Shown here: positions 41,401 through 46,500 of the stretch, piece after piece
Position numbering within the stretch: the first letter of the stretch is position 1
Layout: each line of letters begins with the position of its first letter
Assembly (NCBI RefSeq): GCF_039555335.1
Contig: NC_092631.1
Location: forward strand, 16,797,805 to 16,861,804
From: Amphiura filiformis
Lineage: Eukaryota; Echinodermata; Ophiuroidea; Amphilepidida; Amphiuridae
Direction: 5' to 3'
DNA: 64,000 nt
Notes under the pieces: generated by a model
The model's input: the letters and a program-made list of their open reading frames with translations, nothing else
Databases searched by the model: none
What the model was told of the DNA's origin: nothing
Translations under genes and position numbers: made by a program

Positions 41401-41970
41401 ACCCTCGCGACCCATTATTGAAAACCCTGCGATGTGATTGGTCAAAACGCGTCACGCGAGGGCACTATATTTGAAATGATATGTCCTGAATGCGTATTGA
41501 ATGCAGTAAAGCGTGTACATTCTAGGCAGAGCATAACGCAATGTTACGCATACAATTTTCCAGCAATACGCGATGTCACTTACGGTGTGGATACGGCTGT
41601 GTGGATACAAGCTTTACCTTGATGTTAACGACTTTTAATAATGGGCAAAAAAGTGACATTTTCTTGAAGTTTGACAGACAAATAAATGTGTCATCGTCAG
41701 TAAAAAACGTCTAGATAATAAATAAAAATAAATAAATGAAATAAACGCTGGTACTATTAGGTAAAGCGGTACCCCGATGCTGGAACTCGTTATTTACCGG
41801 CAAGGCAGAGCCCGTACCGCTAAACCACCGTGCCCCCCTCGTTGGCGTCCGCGTTCCTGCACGGGACATTATTTGGGTGTAAAGAACACGACATGTCCCT
41901 TTAGTTCTTAGGTAGCACTCAAATTTACTCTCTTTTTTTCTTACAGCTCCAGCAACACCAGCAGAAAAAG
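20371..41970 (+). CDS. IgGFc-binding / FN3 / multi-EGF / SEA domain protein, multi-exon gene (3' end not found)
   Basis: This entry spans the whole gene; exons are listed separately. Reading order: signal peptide, IgGFc-binding domain, FN3, 21 intact calcium-binding EGF modules, Thr-rich linker, SEA domain, short linkers. The exons found sum to about 4.8 kb of coding sequence, or roughly 1,600 residues. Nearly all junctions are phase 1, so modules can be added or skipped without frame loss. Each EGF has six Cys, the DxDEC calcium motif and the CxNxxxxFxCxC hydroxylation-type motif. In vertebrates the IgGFc-binding domain occurs in the mucin-like protein FCGBP. SEA domains usually sit next to the membrane in heavily glycosylated proteins. 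I infer a secreted or membrane-tethered adhesive or mucus/defence protein. One join, between 37238 and 38637, is unresolved. No transmembrane exon was found before the satellite array at 42.4 kb. Confidence 0.85.
20444..20761 (+). other. Intron 1
   Basis: It begins GTAAGA and ends CTGTTTTTCAG. A short hairpin (GATGCTCACTATCATAGTGAGCATC) lies near 20665-20690. No other feature is seen. Confidence 0.6.
20762..21844 (+). CDS. Exon 2: IgGFc-binding domain, main part
   Basis: The exon has 1083 nt (361 codons, phase 1-1), between CTGTTTTTCAG and the donor GTAAGA at 21845. Diagnostic stretches are [14 protein letters not shown] at the start, then [51 protein letters not shown] and [11 protein letters not shown]. 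These match the usual order of the IgGFc-binding N-terminal domain, which has RC and C..LVEQ-type motifs. The open frame runs on to 21924, but that tail is intron, because the donor and the matched-phase exon 3 define the end. The domain's biochemical ligand outside vertebrates is unknown. Confidence 0.9.
21845..22483 (+). other. Intron 2
   Basis: GTAAGA to TCCTTTTAAG. A G-run lies at 21897-21908. No mobile element is recognised. Confidence 0.6.
22484..22669 (+). CDS. Exon 3: end of IgGFc-binding domain
   Basis: The exon has 186 nt, phase 1-1. It reads [14 protein letters not shown], later [20 protein letters not shown] and GYPLQYNL, which is the usual closing motif of this domain family (..GSKFLGLVYGF....YGFP..). 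The donor is GTAATA, slightly weak. Confidence 0.85.
22670..23139 (+). other. Intron 3, 5' part
   Basis: AT-rich intron sequence with no recognised feature before the mariner-like element. Confidence 0.5.
23140..24252 (+). mobile_element. Degenerate Tc1/mariner-like DNA transposon in intron 3
   Basis: The ends CAGGGTGTAACAATAAAAT and ATTTTATTGTTACACCCTG are inverted copies, extended by a second matching block (ACAATT/AATTGT). TA dinucleotides flank them at 23138-23139 and 24253-24254. Inside, about 23560-23760 contains two broken frames. LEERTFNFS is followed in another frame by [12 protein letters not shown] and [16 protein letters not shown], which resemble the N-terminal helix-turn-helix (DUF4817-like) of invertebrate mariner-type transposases. 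No catalytic domain remains, and at 1.1 kb the copy is internally deleted. Confidence 0.75.
24296..24760 (+). CDS. Exon 4: FN3 domain plus first calcium-binding EGF
   Basis: The exon has 465 nt (phase 1-1) between CCCACACAG and GTTAGTC. Residues 1-110 form a fibronectin type III domain: LSQPPTVLA, the VTWESW tryptophan strand, and [13 protein letters not shown] carrying the conserved Tyr. A cbEGF follows without an intron, beginning [12 protein letters not shown] with six Cys and [12 protein letters not shown]. It is the only EGF fused to another domain and is probably the ancestral copy from which the single-EGF exons arose. Confidence 0.88.
24942..25002 (+). pseudogene. Dead EGF exon (5' half deleted)
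   Basis: The acceptor TACATACAG is followed by ATGT fused to TTGCTCACATGCGCATG. About half of the 123-nt exon is missing and the downstream frame shifts into a stop. The 3' end shows GCTCAGCAGGTTAG, a small insertion at the donor. It should be skipped. Confidence 0.8.
25260..25382 (+). CDS. EGF exon (intact), [12 protein letters not shown] type
   Basis: 123 nt, phase 1-1, acceptor TTTTTCTACAG, donor GTTAGT. One complete cbEGF with six Cys. Confidence 0.85.
25722..25844 (+). CDS. EGF exon (intact), [12 protein letters not shown] type
   Basis: 123 nt, phase 1-1. The calcium motif is DVNEC instead of DVDEC, an Asp-to-Asn change at a ligand position that may alter calcium affinity. Confidence 0.85.
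26013..26135 (+). CDS. EGF exon (intact), [12 protein letters not shown] type
   Basis: 123 nt, phase 1-1, ends GVTCAG. The next intron carries a LINE and a TTAA element, making it over 2.2 kb against about 130 bp elsewhere. Confidence 0.85.
26263..27296 (+). mobile_element. 5'-truncated Tx1/L1-type LINE insertion with 16-bp target duplication
   Basis: Identical AAAGAATTGACTTAAG flanks lie at 26247-26262 and 27297-27312. Between them are an open C-terminal ORF2 fragment, a 3' UTR with the hairpin-forming AGAACCTCGTTATGTGAGGTTCT near 27114, a polyadenylation signal AATAAA at about 27264, and a pure A tract at 27284-27299. These are textbook signs of target-primed reverse transcription. The intact duplication and uninterrupted frame point to a young insertion. 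Confidence 0.93.
26284..27060 (+). pseudogene. LINE ORF2 C-terminal fragment (zf-RVT region)
   Basis: 258 codons with no interruption. [18 protein letters not shown] is the thumb/C-terminal part of a Tx1/L1-clade ORF2. [18 protein letters not shown], followed by VVKKFWDD, is the zinc-finger-like domain (zf-RVT, pattern CxxC...HxxxxC) found at the end of these proteins. Endonuclease and catalytic RT are absent because of 5' truncation, so it cannot mobilise itself. Confidence 0.88.
27312..28358. mobile_element. TTAA-flanked non-autonomous element
   Basis: The left end GGCCAGAGTAATGGAAGA and the right end TCTCCCATTACACTGGCT are inverted copies over about 18 bp with few mismatches. TTAA borders both ends (27308-27311 and 28359-28362). 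The interior is AT-rich with no transposase. The LINE's target duplication overlaps its left TTAA, so this element was there first. Confidence 0.7.
28410..28532 (+). CDS. EGF exon (intact), [12 protein letters not shown] type
   Basis: 123 nt, phase 1-1, acceptor TTTTTGTACAG, donor GTTAGT. Six Cys intact. Confidence 0.85.
28694..28815 (+). pseudogene. Dead EGF exon (acceptor AG lost, 1-nt deletion, donor changed)
   Basis: The acceptor reads GTACAT instead of GTACAG. One A is missing near the end (GGCGTACATG instead of GGCGTAACATG), and CTCAG has become CTCTG. It also has GDGV changed to GYGV. Three independent lesions imply no splicing. Confidence 0.8.
29168..29376 (-). pseudogene. Unidentified protein fragment with acidic C-terminus
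   Basis: On the minus strand a frame reads [20 protein letters not shown], continues through [13 protein letters not shown] and ends in an Asp/Glu/Ser-rich tail before a TAA. The composition looks like a real coding exon and not chance, and the PPSPxxHGW...KPALP pattern resembles uncharacterised transposon-associated proteins in invertebrates. There is no start, and the frame is lost upstream. It lies in an EGF-gene intron on the opposite strand. Confidence 0.45.
29366..29764. repeat. Inverted repeat (45-bp arms)
   Basis: The left arm GGTGGAGCATCTGTGATTAT.. and the right arm ..ATGAACCTAGATGCTCCACC pair over about 45 bp, including TTGAACCAGAT/ATCTGGTTCA. The right end of the minus-strand protein fragment lies within the left arm, so part of that sequence was duplicated in inverse orientation. 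Confidence 0.6.
29919..30041 (+). CDS. EGF exon (intact), [12 protein letters not shown] / CANNDG type
   Basis: 123 nt, phase 1-1. It has NAVCANNDG and GVICSG variants. The acceptor is TTTTTTGTGCAG. Confidence 0.83.
30218..30334 (+). pseudogene. Dead EGF exon (acceptor lost, two Cys deleted)
   Basis: The acceptor is GTACAT instead of GTACAG. A net 6-nt deletion turns the TCAC segment into TSFTGYTG, removing two of six cysteines. The donor is GTTTTG. The frame stays open but the exon cannot fold as an EGF. Confidence 0.8.
30478..30600 (+). CDS. EGF exon (intact), first of the 252-bp unit run
   Basis: 123 nt, phase 1-1, [11 protein letters not shown] type. This exon and the next four start at 30478, 30731, 30983, 31235 and 31488, a period of 252-253 bp. 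Introns in this run are only about 130 nt. Confidence 0.87.
30731..30853 (+). CDS. EGF exon (intact), [12 protein letters not shown] type
   Basis: 123 nt, phase 1-1. Val replaces Ala after DEC. Core [12 protein letters not shown]. Confidence 0.87.
30983..31105 (+). CDS. EGF exon (intact), [12 protein letters not shown] type
   Basis: 123 nt, phase 1-1, [15 protein letters not shown] core. Confidence 0.87.
31235..31357 (+). CDS. EGF exon (intact), [12 protein letters not shown] type
   Basis: 123 nt, phase 1-1. It starts DEDEC like the EGF in the FN3 exon, and its following intron is nearly identical to the one after the 30478 exon. Confidence 0.87.
31488..31610 (+). CDS. EGF exon (intact) with consensus donor GTAAGT
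   Basis: 123 nt, phase 1-1. One of two EGF exons with a GTAAG-type donor where the rest use mainly GTTAGT. Confidence 0.87.
31769..31891 (+). CDS. EGF exon (intact), [12 protein letters not shown] type
   Basis: 123 nt, phase 1-1. Ser replaces Leu after DECA, shared only with the 32210 exon, its duplicate. Confidence 0.87.
32045..32060 (+). pseudogene. EGF exon fragment fused to duplicated intron
   Basis: A proper acceptor (TTTTTGTACAG) leads into ATGTGGATGAATGTGC and then straight into intron-type sequence (TTTTTTTTATACCAAAACC), which copies the intron after 31610. It marks a crossover breakpoint. It has no donor and cannot be an exon. Confidence 0.82.
32210..32332 (+). CDS. EGF exon (intact), duplicate of the 31769 exon
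   Basis: 123 nt, phase 1-1. [12 protein letters not shown] and about 150 bp of upstream intron repeat those of the exon 441 bp earlier. Confidence 0.87.
32481..32603 (+). CDS. EGF exon (intact, divergent)
   Basis: 123 nt, phase 1-1. [12 protein letters not shown] and [12 protein letters not shown]: Gly-Ser-Phe is replaced by Gly-Phe-Phe. The donor is GTCAGT. Confidence 0.83.
32771..32893 (+). CDS. EGF exon (intact), [12 protein letters not shown] type
   Basis: 123 nt, phase 1-1, [21 protein letters not shown]. Confidence 0.85.
33047..33169 (+). CDS. EGF exon (intact), [12 protein letters not shown] type
   Basis: 123 nt, phase 1-1, NGACSNNDG and GVSCSG. The last intact exon before the transposon-split copy. 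Confidence 0.85.
33336..33347 (+). pseudogene. 5' stub of a transposon-split EGF exon
   Basis: A proper acceptor (TATTTGTACAG) and the first 12 nt of the exon (ATGTGGATGAAT) are present. The sequence then switches to TAGGGGTTC. The missing continuation GCGCTTTGAGTACTGA appears at 34950, about 1.6 kb downstream. Confidence 0.8.
33348..34943. mobile_element. Composite insertion splitting an EGF exon
   Basis: Its edges are the two halves of one EGF exon. ATGAAT occurs at both borders (33342-33347 and 34944-34949), a candidate 6-bp target duplication. The left end holds a hairpin (33351-33450, stem GGTTCATTCATAGGAT / ATCCTATGAATGAACC). TTCATACATAC at 33453 and GTATGTATGAA near 34938 are a short inverted pair. 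A TTAA-flanked element is nested inside. The element type is not identified. Confidence 0.65.
33519..34625. mobile_element. Nested TTAA-flanked element
   Basis: The ends GGTGGCTGTGTACT and AGTACACAGCCGCG are inverted copies with one or two mismatches. TTAA lies on both sides (33515-33518 and 34626-34629). It is 1107 bp, AT-rich inside, with no transposase. Similar in build to the elements at 4087 and 27312. Confidence 0.7.
34944..34985 (+). pseudogene. 3' remnant of the split EGF exon
   Basis: ATGAATGCGCTTTGAGTACTG matches the middle of the EGF exon, but the copy then decays (AAAATGAGTCATGG) and never reaches the NNDGSF region or a donor. The exon is dead on both sides. Confidence 0.75.
35171..35293 (+). 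CDS. EGF exon (intact), [12 protein letters not shown] type
   Basis: 123 nt, phase 1-1. [20 protein letters not shown]. Acceptor TTTTTGTACAG. Confidence 0.85.
35418..35540 (+). CDS. EGF exon (intact), [10 protein letters not shown] type
   Basis: 123 nt, phase 1-1. Acceptor TTTTTATACAG. Follows the previous EGF exon by 247 bp. Confidence 0.85.
35679..35775 (+). pseudogene. Dead EGF exon (no acceptor, Cys to Tyr, no donor)
   Basis: The acceptor region is AAAAAAATATG with no AG. A TGC-to-TAC change removes a Cys (AAYSNNDG). The exon breaks off after GGTTATACT without a splice donor. Confidence 0.8.
35925..36047 (+). CDS. EGF exon (intact), [12 protein letters not shown] type
   Basis: 123 nt, phase 1-1, ends GVTCAG. 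ALGND is shared only with the 31235 exon, suggesting copying between distant parts of the array. Confidence 0.86.
36203..36325 (+). CDS. EGF exon (intact), GYNGDG type, GTAAGT donor
   Basis: 123 nt, phase 1-1. CANNDG core as in the 29919 exon. Tyr-Thr-Gly is changed to Tyr-Asn-Gly. Confidence 0.86.
36450..36572 (+). CDS. Last intact EGF exon, [12 protein letters not shown] type
   Basis: 123 nt, phase 1-1, [17 protein letters not shown] core. It joins in phase to the Thr-rich/SEA exon at 36940 if the dead copy at 36726 is skipped. Confidence 0.85.
36726..36787 (+). pseudogene. Dead terminal EGF exon (truncated, Cys to Tyr)
   Basis: The acceptor TTTTTGTCCAG is followed by [12 protein letters not shown] (first Cys lost). 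The copy ends abruptly after CTCCAACAA, and the frame runs into AAAGTGGTGTGA. The array's downstream edge is therefore a broken unit. Confidence 0.82.
36940..37238 (+). CDS. Exon: Thr-rich repeats and first half of SEA domain
   Basis: The acceptor GATATCCACAG is entered in phase 1; the donor GTAAGT leaves phase 0. The first 57 residues are three tandem 19-residue repeats, of which the first two are [19 protein letters not shown] and [19 protein letters not shown]. These are rich in Thr and likely O-glycosylated. Then [35 protein letters not shown] and IESV give the first strand and helix of a SEA domain. Potential N-glycosylation sites are NRT and NDT. Confidence 0.75.
37239..37742 (+). other. 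Intron sequence before the SINE
   Basis: It contains a TG microsatellite near 37613-37632. No exon with correct phase was identified. Confidence 0.45.
37745..38055 (+). mobile_element. tRNA-derived SINE
   Basis: The head has an A-box-like TGGCCTAGCGG and a B-box GGTTCGAGCCC, spaced as in a tRNA, with a CAT anticodon-like loop (ACTCATAATC). The body contains GTAAGGCACTTTATCTCG and CACCCAGGTGTTTAAATGGG, a core shared by many invertebrate SINEs. The tail is CTTTAC repeats. TTTAACTT flanks both sides and may be the target duplication. It would be transcribed by RNA polymerase III and use LINE machinery. Confidence 0.82.
38056..38636 (+). other. Intron sequence before the second SEA exon
   Basis: AT-rich, with A-rich low-complexity runs near 38240-38270. 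A tantalising frame just upstream of the next exon ([12 protein letters not shown]... at 38556, behind TATATTTTAG) could be part of the missing SEA middle, but its phase does not fit either neighbour. Confidence 0.35.
38637..38827 (+). CDS. Exon: second half of SEA domain
   Basis: The acceptor is TATATACAG and the donor GTTAGT at 38828 (ends phase 1). It reads [14 protein letters not shown], then [20 protein letters not shown] and [16 protein letters not shown] followed by alternating hydrophobics is the SEA strand where autoproteolysis occurs between Gly and Ser in many members. The exon needs a preceding phase-2 end, whereas the 36940 exon ends in phase 0. A small intermediate exon is therefore missing from this reading, or an indel has occurred. 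Confidence 0.72.
38828..39071 (+). other. Intron, 5' part
   Basis: No recognised feature before the long inverted repeat. Confidence 0.4.
39072..40023. mobile_element. Element with about 200-bp terminal inverted repeats
   Basis: The left arm (39072-39271) and right arm (39823-40023) are inverted copies with scattered mismatches and small gaps. Matching words include CTAAACACAGCC / GGTTGTGTTTAG and TTTAATCAGATTCTGATGAG / CTCATCAGAATCTGATTAAA. The 551-bp centre holds no recognised transposase. Probably a non-autonomous long-TIR DNA transposon inside the gene's intron. Confidence 0.72.
40024..40425 (+). other. Intron, no exon recognised
   Basis: An open frame at 40124-40369 has no recognised domain, and no splice sites of the right phase were found. 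Confidence 0.35.
40426..40810. mobile_element. MITE-like element with 16-bp perfect TIRs
   Basis: GACACTTTTGGGCAGG and CCTGCCCAAAAGTGTC are exact inverted copies enclosing 353 bp of non-coding DNA. The family is unknown and no clear target duplication was found. Confidence 0.6.
41002..41034 (+). CDS. Microexon, phase 1-1 ([11 protein letters not shown])
   Basis: 33 nt between TTTATCGGCAG and GTATGT. Phase 1 in and out, fitting exactly after the SEA exon. No domain, a short linker. It is supported only by splice signals and phase. Confidence 0.5.
41035..41719 (+). other. Intron between microexons
   Basis: No recognised gene or repeat. A short frame at 41434-41622 lacks any domain. Confidence 0.4.
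41720..41838 (-). mobile_element. tRNA-derived SINE head, minus strand
   Basis: Read on the minus strand it starts GGGGGGCACGGTGGTTTAGC, with an A-box-like TGGTTTAGCGGTACGGG. A weaker B-box-like GAGTTCCAGCATC follows. The opening GCACGGTGG is shared with the SINE at 37745 in the opposite orientation. It sits about 110 bp before the next microexon. Confidence 0.55.
41947..41970 (+). CDS. Microexon, phase 1-1 (APATPAEK)
   Basis: 24 nt behind a strong polypyrimidine tract and acceptor (TTTTTTTCTTACAG), followed by GTAAGG. Phase 1-1 continues the chain. Ala/Pro/Thr-rich linker. The next exon was not found. Confidence 0.55.
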
Positions 41971-42397
41971 GTAAGGCATATTTATCAAAGAATCTGATTT
42001 TAAAAGAAAATGTAAAAATGATATTTAAATCTGATGCAGACAAGGCAAATCAGTGACTTGTCGCCAAGTCTAGGCTCGCTCGGTCGTGCGTTATTGTTGA
42101 TTTTGTATTCTTTTATCATATTCTTATTTGCAAATGTCTTAAATGGTCGCCAAACTCCATAAACATTTGCAATTTTTTCACTCTCTTCGCTGGCATTTTT
42201 AGTCATAATAATTCCGCGCCACGTATGTTATGATGAAAGCTATGATGAAAGTGTGCGATTTTGATTTTTAAATACTAAAGGAGAAAATGTTAATATGACG
42301 ATACATGCGCAGTGTAGACGACTGATGGATGCATGTAGTCTAGATCCTGATAATGATAAGGGTGTGATGATGATGATGGTGACGATAACGACTGTAA
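41971..42397 (+). other. Putative intron leading into the satellite
   Basis: It contains a GATGAT-type microsatellite (42364-42380). No exon is recognised. Confidence 0.4.
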
Positions 42398-42587
42398 GAG
42401 CCCAATACGTAACAAAATCCCAGTACGTATCAATTTGATACGTATTGGGCTCAACCTCTTCTACCTAGAACAAAAAGTGGCAAAAAATAATTCATCCCGC
42501 CCAATACGTAACAAAACTAAAATTTGATTAAAATTACTTTATTCATACTCCCTCCCTCTGTAGTGGTTTTTGTTACGTATTGGGCTC
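42398..42587. repeat. Inverted box pairs at the outer edge of the left array
   Basis: The box GTTACGTATTGGGCTC occurs here in both orientations: reverse at 42398-42413 and 42499-42512, forward at about 42437-42452 and 42572-42587. It makes two short back-to-back hairpins before the regular array starts. The arrangement looks like a structural terminus. Confidence 0.75.
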
Positions 42588-43511
42588 TATACATTTTTTT
42601 GTTACGTATTGGGCTCCGGTTGTTTTTCAAGCAAATTATGGATATTATGTGCATGTGTTTTTATAGAAGTACTTTATATTGACCCAGTAACTCATTTTGA
42701 GTCTTTCTAGAACAAAATATTTGACAGTGTTTTATCTCTAGACTTGGAATTTATTTGTTACGTATTGGCCTCTGGTTATTTTAAAAGGACATTATCATGA
42801 TTAAATGTATGTTTTTGTTATAGAATTACTTTATATTGACTCAGTAAATCCTTTTGAGTCATTTTGAGTCTTTCTAGAAAAAAATTTGACAGTGTTTTTT
42901 CTCTAGACTTAGAATTTTTTTGTTACGTATTGGGCTCTGGTTATTTTTAAAGCAAATTATGGGTTTTAGGTGCATGTTTTTGTTATAGAATTACTTTATA
43001 TTGACTCAGTAAATCCTTTTGAGTCATTTTGAGTCTTTCTAGAAAAAAAATTTGACAGTGTTTTTTCTCTAGACTTTTTTTTTGTTACGTATTGGTCTCT
43101 GGTTATTGTGGTGATTAGTTGCATTTTTTGTTTGCAATAAACTTACTTTATATTGACCCGGTAACTCATTTTGAGTCATTTTGAATAATTCTAGAACAAA
43201 GCTGATTATGGTTATTAGGTGCATGTTTTTGTTATAGAATTACTTTATATTGACTCAGTAACTCATTTTGAGTCATTTTGAGTCTTCTAGAAAAAAATTT
43301 GACAGTGTTTTTTCTTTAGAATTTTTCTTGTTACGTATTGGGCTCTGGTTATTTTTAAAGCAAATTATGGTTATTAGTGCGTGTTTTTGTTATAGAATTA
43401 CTTTATATTGACCCAGTAACTCATTTTGAGTCATTTGTGACTCTTTCAAGAGTCATTTTGAGTATTTTTAGAACAAAATATTTGTCAGTGTTTTTCGGCT
43501 GGATTTTTTTG
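42588..43511 (+). repeat. Satellite family B (about 160-bp units, TTTTGAGTC type)
   Basis: About five or six diverged units, each starting with the box GTTACGTATTGGGCTC (42601, 42758, 42921, 43084, 43329). The body includes GCAAATTATGG, TTATAGAATTACTTTATATT, ACTCATTTTGAGTC and TTTGACAGTGTTTTTTCTC. The body has no obvious similarity to family A although the box is the same. Confidence 0.85.
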
Positions 43512-46500
43512 TTACGTATTGGGCTCTATACATTTTTTATGCGTTTTGGAGGTTACACTGTCGGAAAAGCTCTTTTATCCGGATTTTTTCGCATATATGG
43601 ACATGACTTGACCTCCGGTTAATATTTATCGAAGAAAGAAAACAATTCGAGTGGGTCTAGATTTTTGTTACGTATTGGGCTCTATACATTTTTTATGTGT
43701 TTTGGAGGTTACACTGTCGGTAAAGCTCTTTTATCCGGATTTTTTCGCATATATGGACATGACCTGACCTCCATTTAATATTTATCGAAGAAAGAAAAAA
43801 AAATTCGAGTGGGTCTATTTTTTTTTTTCGTACTGGGCTCTATACATTCTTTATGCGTTACACGGTCGGTAAAGCTCTTTTATCCGGATTTTTCGCATAT
43901 ATGTACATGACCTGACCTCCAGTTAATATTTATCGAACAAAGAAAAAAAATTCGAGTGGGTCTAATTTTTTGTTACGTATTGGGCACTTTACATTTTTAT
44001 GTGTTTTGGAGGTTACACTGTCGGAAAAGCTCTTTTATCCGGATTTTTTCGCATATATGGAAATGACTTGACCTCCGGTTAATATTTATCGAAGAAAGAA
44101 AACAATTCGAGTGGGTCTAATTTTTTGTTACGTATTGGGCTCCATACATTTTTTATGTGTTTTGGAGGTTACACTGTCGGAAAAGCTCTTTTATCCGGAT
44201 TTTTTCGCATATATGGAAATGACTTGACCTGACTTGTTAATATTTATCGAAGAAAGAAAACAATTCGAGTGGGTCTAATTTTTTGTTACGTATTGGGCTC
44301 TATACATTTTTTATGTGTTTTGGAGGTTACACTGTCGGAAAAGCTCTTTTATCCGGATTTTTTCGCATATATGGACATGACCTGACCTCCATATAATATT
44401 TATCGAAGAAAGAAAAAAATTCGAGTGGGTCTAATTTTTTGTTACGTATTGGGCTCTATACATTCTTTATGCGTTACACGGTCGGTAAAGCTCTTTTATC
44501 CGGATTTTTCGCATATATGGACATGACCTGACCTCCAGTTAATATTTATTGAACAAAGAAAAAAAATCGAGTGGGTCTAATTTTTTGTTACGTATTGGGC
44601 TCTTTACATTTTTTATGTGTTTTGGAGGTTACACTGTCGGAAAAGCTCTTTTATCCGGATTTTTTCGCATATATGGAAATGACTTGACCTCCGGTTAATA
44701 TTTATCGAAGAAAGAAAACAATTCGAGTGGGTCTAATCTTTTGTTACGTATTGGGCTCCATACATTTTTTATGTGTTTTGGAGGTTACACTGTCGGAAAA
44801 GCTCTTTTATCCGGATTTTTTTTCGCATATAAGGAAATGACTTGACCTCCGGTTAATATTTATCGAACAAAGAAAACAATTCGAGTGGGTCTAATTTTTT
44901 GTTACGTATTGGGCTCTATTTTTTTTAATGTGTTTTGGAGGTTGCACTGTCGGTAAAGCTCTTTTATCCGGATTTTTTCGCATATATGGACATGACCTGA
45001 CCTCCAGTTAATATTTATCGAAGAAAGAAAAAAAATTCGAGTGGGTCTAATTTTTTGTTACGTATTGGGCTCTATACATTTTTATGTGTTTTGGAGGTTA
45101 CACTGTCGGTAAAGCTCTTTTATCCGGATTTTTTCGCATATATGGACATGAGCTGACCTCCAGTCAATATTTATCGAAGAAAGAAAAAAAAAATTCGAGT
45201 GGGTCTAATTTTTTGTTAAGTATTGGGCTCTTTACATTTTTTATGCGTTTTGGAGGGGACACTGTCGGAAAAGCTCTTTTATCCGGATTTTTTCGCATAT
45301 ACGGACATGACCTGACCTCCATTTAATATTTATCGAAGAAAGAAAAAAAATTCGAGTGGGTCTAATTTTTTGTTACGTATTGGGCTCTATACATTCTTTA
45401 TGCGTTACACGGTCGGTAAAGCTCTTTTATCCGGATTTTTTGCATATATGGACATGACCTGACCTCCAGTTAATATTTATCGAAGAAAGCAAAAAATTCG
45501 AGTGGGTCTAATTTTTTGTTACGTATTGGGCTCTATACATTTTTTATGCGTTTTGGAGGTTACACTGTCGGAAAAGCTCTTTTATTCGGATTTTTTCGCA
45601 TATATGGACATGACTTGACCTCCAGTTAATATTTATCGAAGAAAGAAAAAAATTCGAGTGGGTCTAATTTTTTGTTACGTATTGGGCTCTTTACATTTTT
45701 TATGCGTTTTGGAGGTTACACTGTCGGAAAAGCTCTTCTATCCGGATTTTTTCGCATATATGGACATGACCTGACCTCCATTTAATATTTATCGAAGAAA
45801 GAAAAAAATTCGAGTGGGTCTAATTTTTTGTTACGTATTGGCGCTCTATACATTCTTTATGCGTTACACGGTCGGTAAAGCTCTTTTATCCGGATTTTTC
45901 GCATATATGGACATGACCTGACCTCCAGTTAATATTTATCGAAGAAAAAAAATTCGAGTGGGTCTAATTTTTTTGTTACGTATTGGGCTCTATACATTTT
46001 TATGCGTTTTGGAGGTTACACTGTCGGAAAAGCTCTTTTATCCGGATTTTTCGCATATATGGACATGACTTGACCTCCGGTTAATATTTATCGAAGAAAG
46101 AAAACAATTCGAGTGGGTCTAGATTTTTGTTACGTATTGGGCTCTACACATTTTTTATGTGTTTTGGAGGTTACACTGTCGGTAAAGCTCTTTTATCCGG
46201 ATTTTTTCGCATATATGGACATGACCTGACCTCCATTTAATATTTATCGAAGAAAGAAAAAAAAAATTCGAGTGGGTCTAATTTTTTGTTACGTATTGGG
46301 CTCTATACATTCTTTATGCGTTACACGGTCGGTAAAGCTCTTTTATCCGGATTTTTCGCATATATGGACATGACCTGACCTCCAGTTAATATTTATCGAA
46401 CAAAGAAAACAATTCGAGTGGGTCTAATTTTTTGTTACGTATTGGGCACTTTACATTTTTATGTGTTTTGGAGGTTACACTGTCGGAAAAGCTCTTTTAT

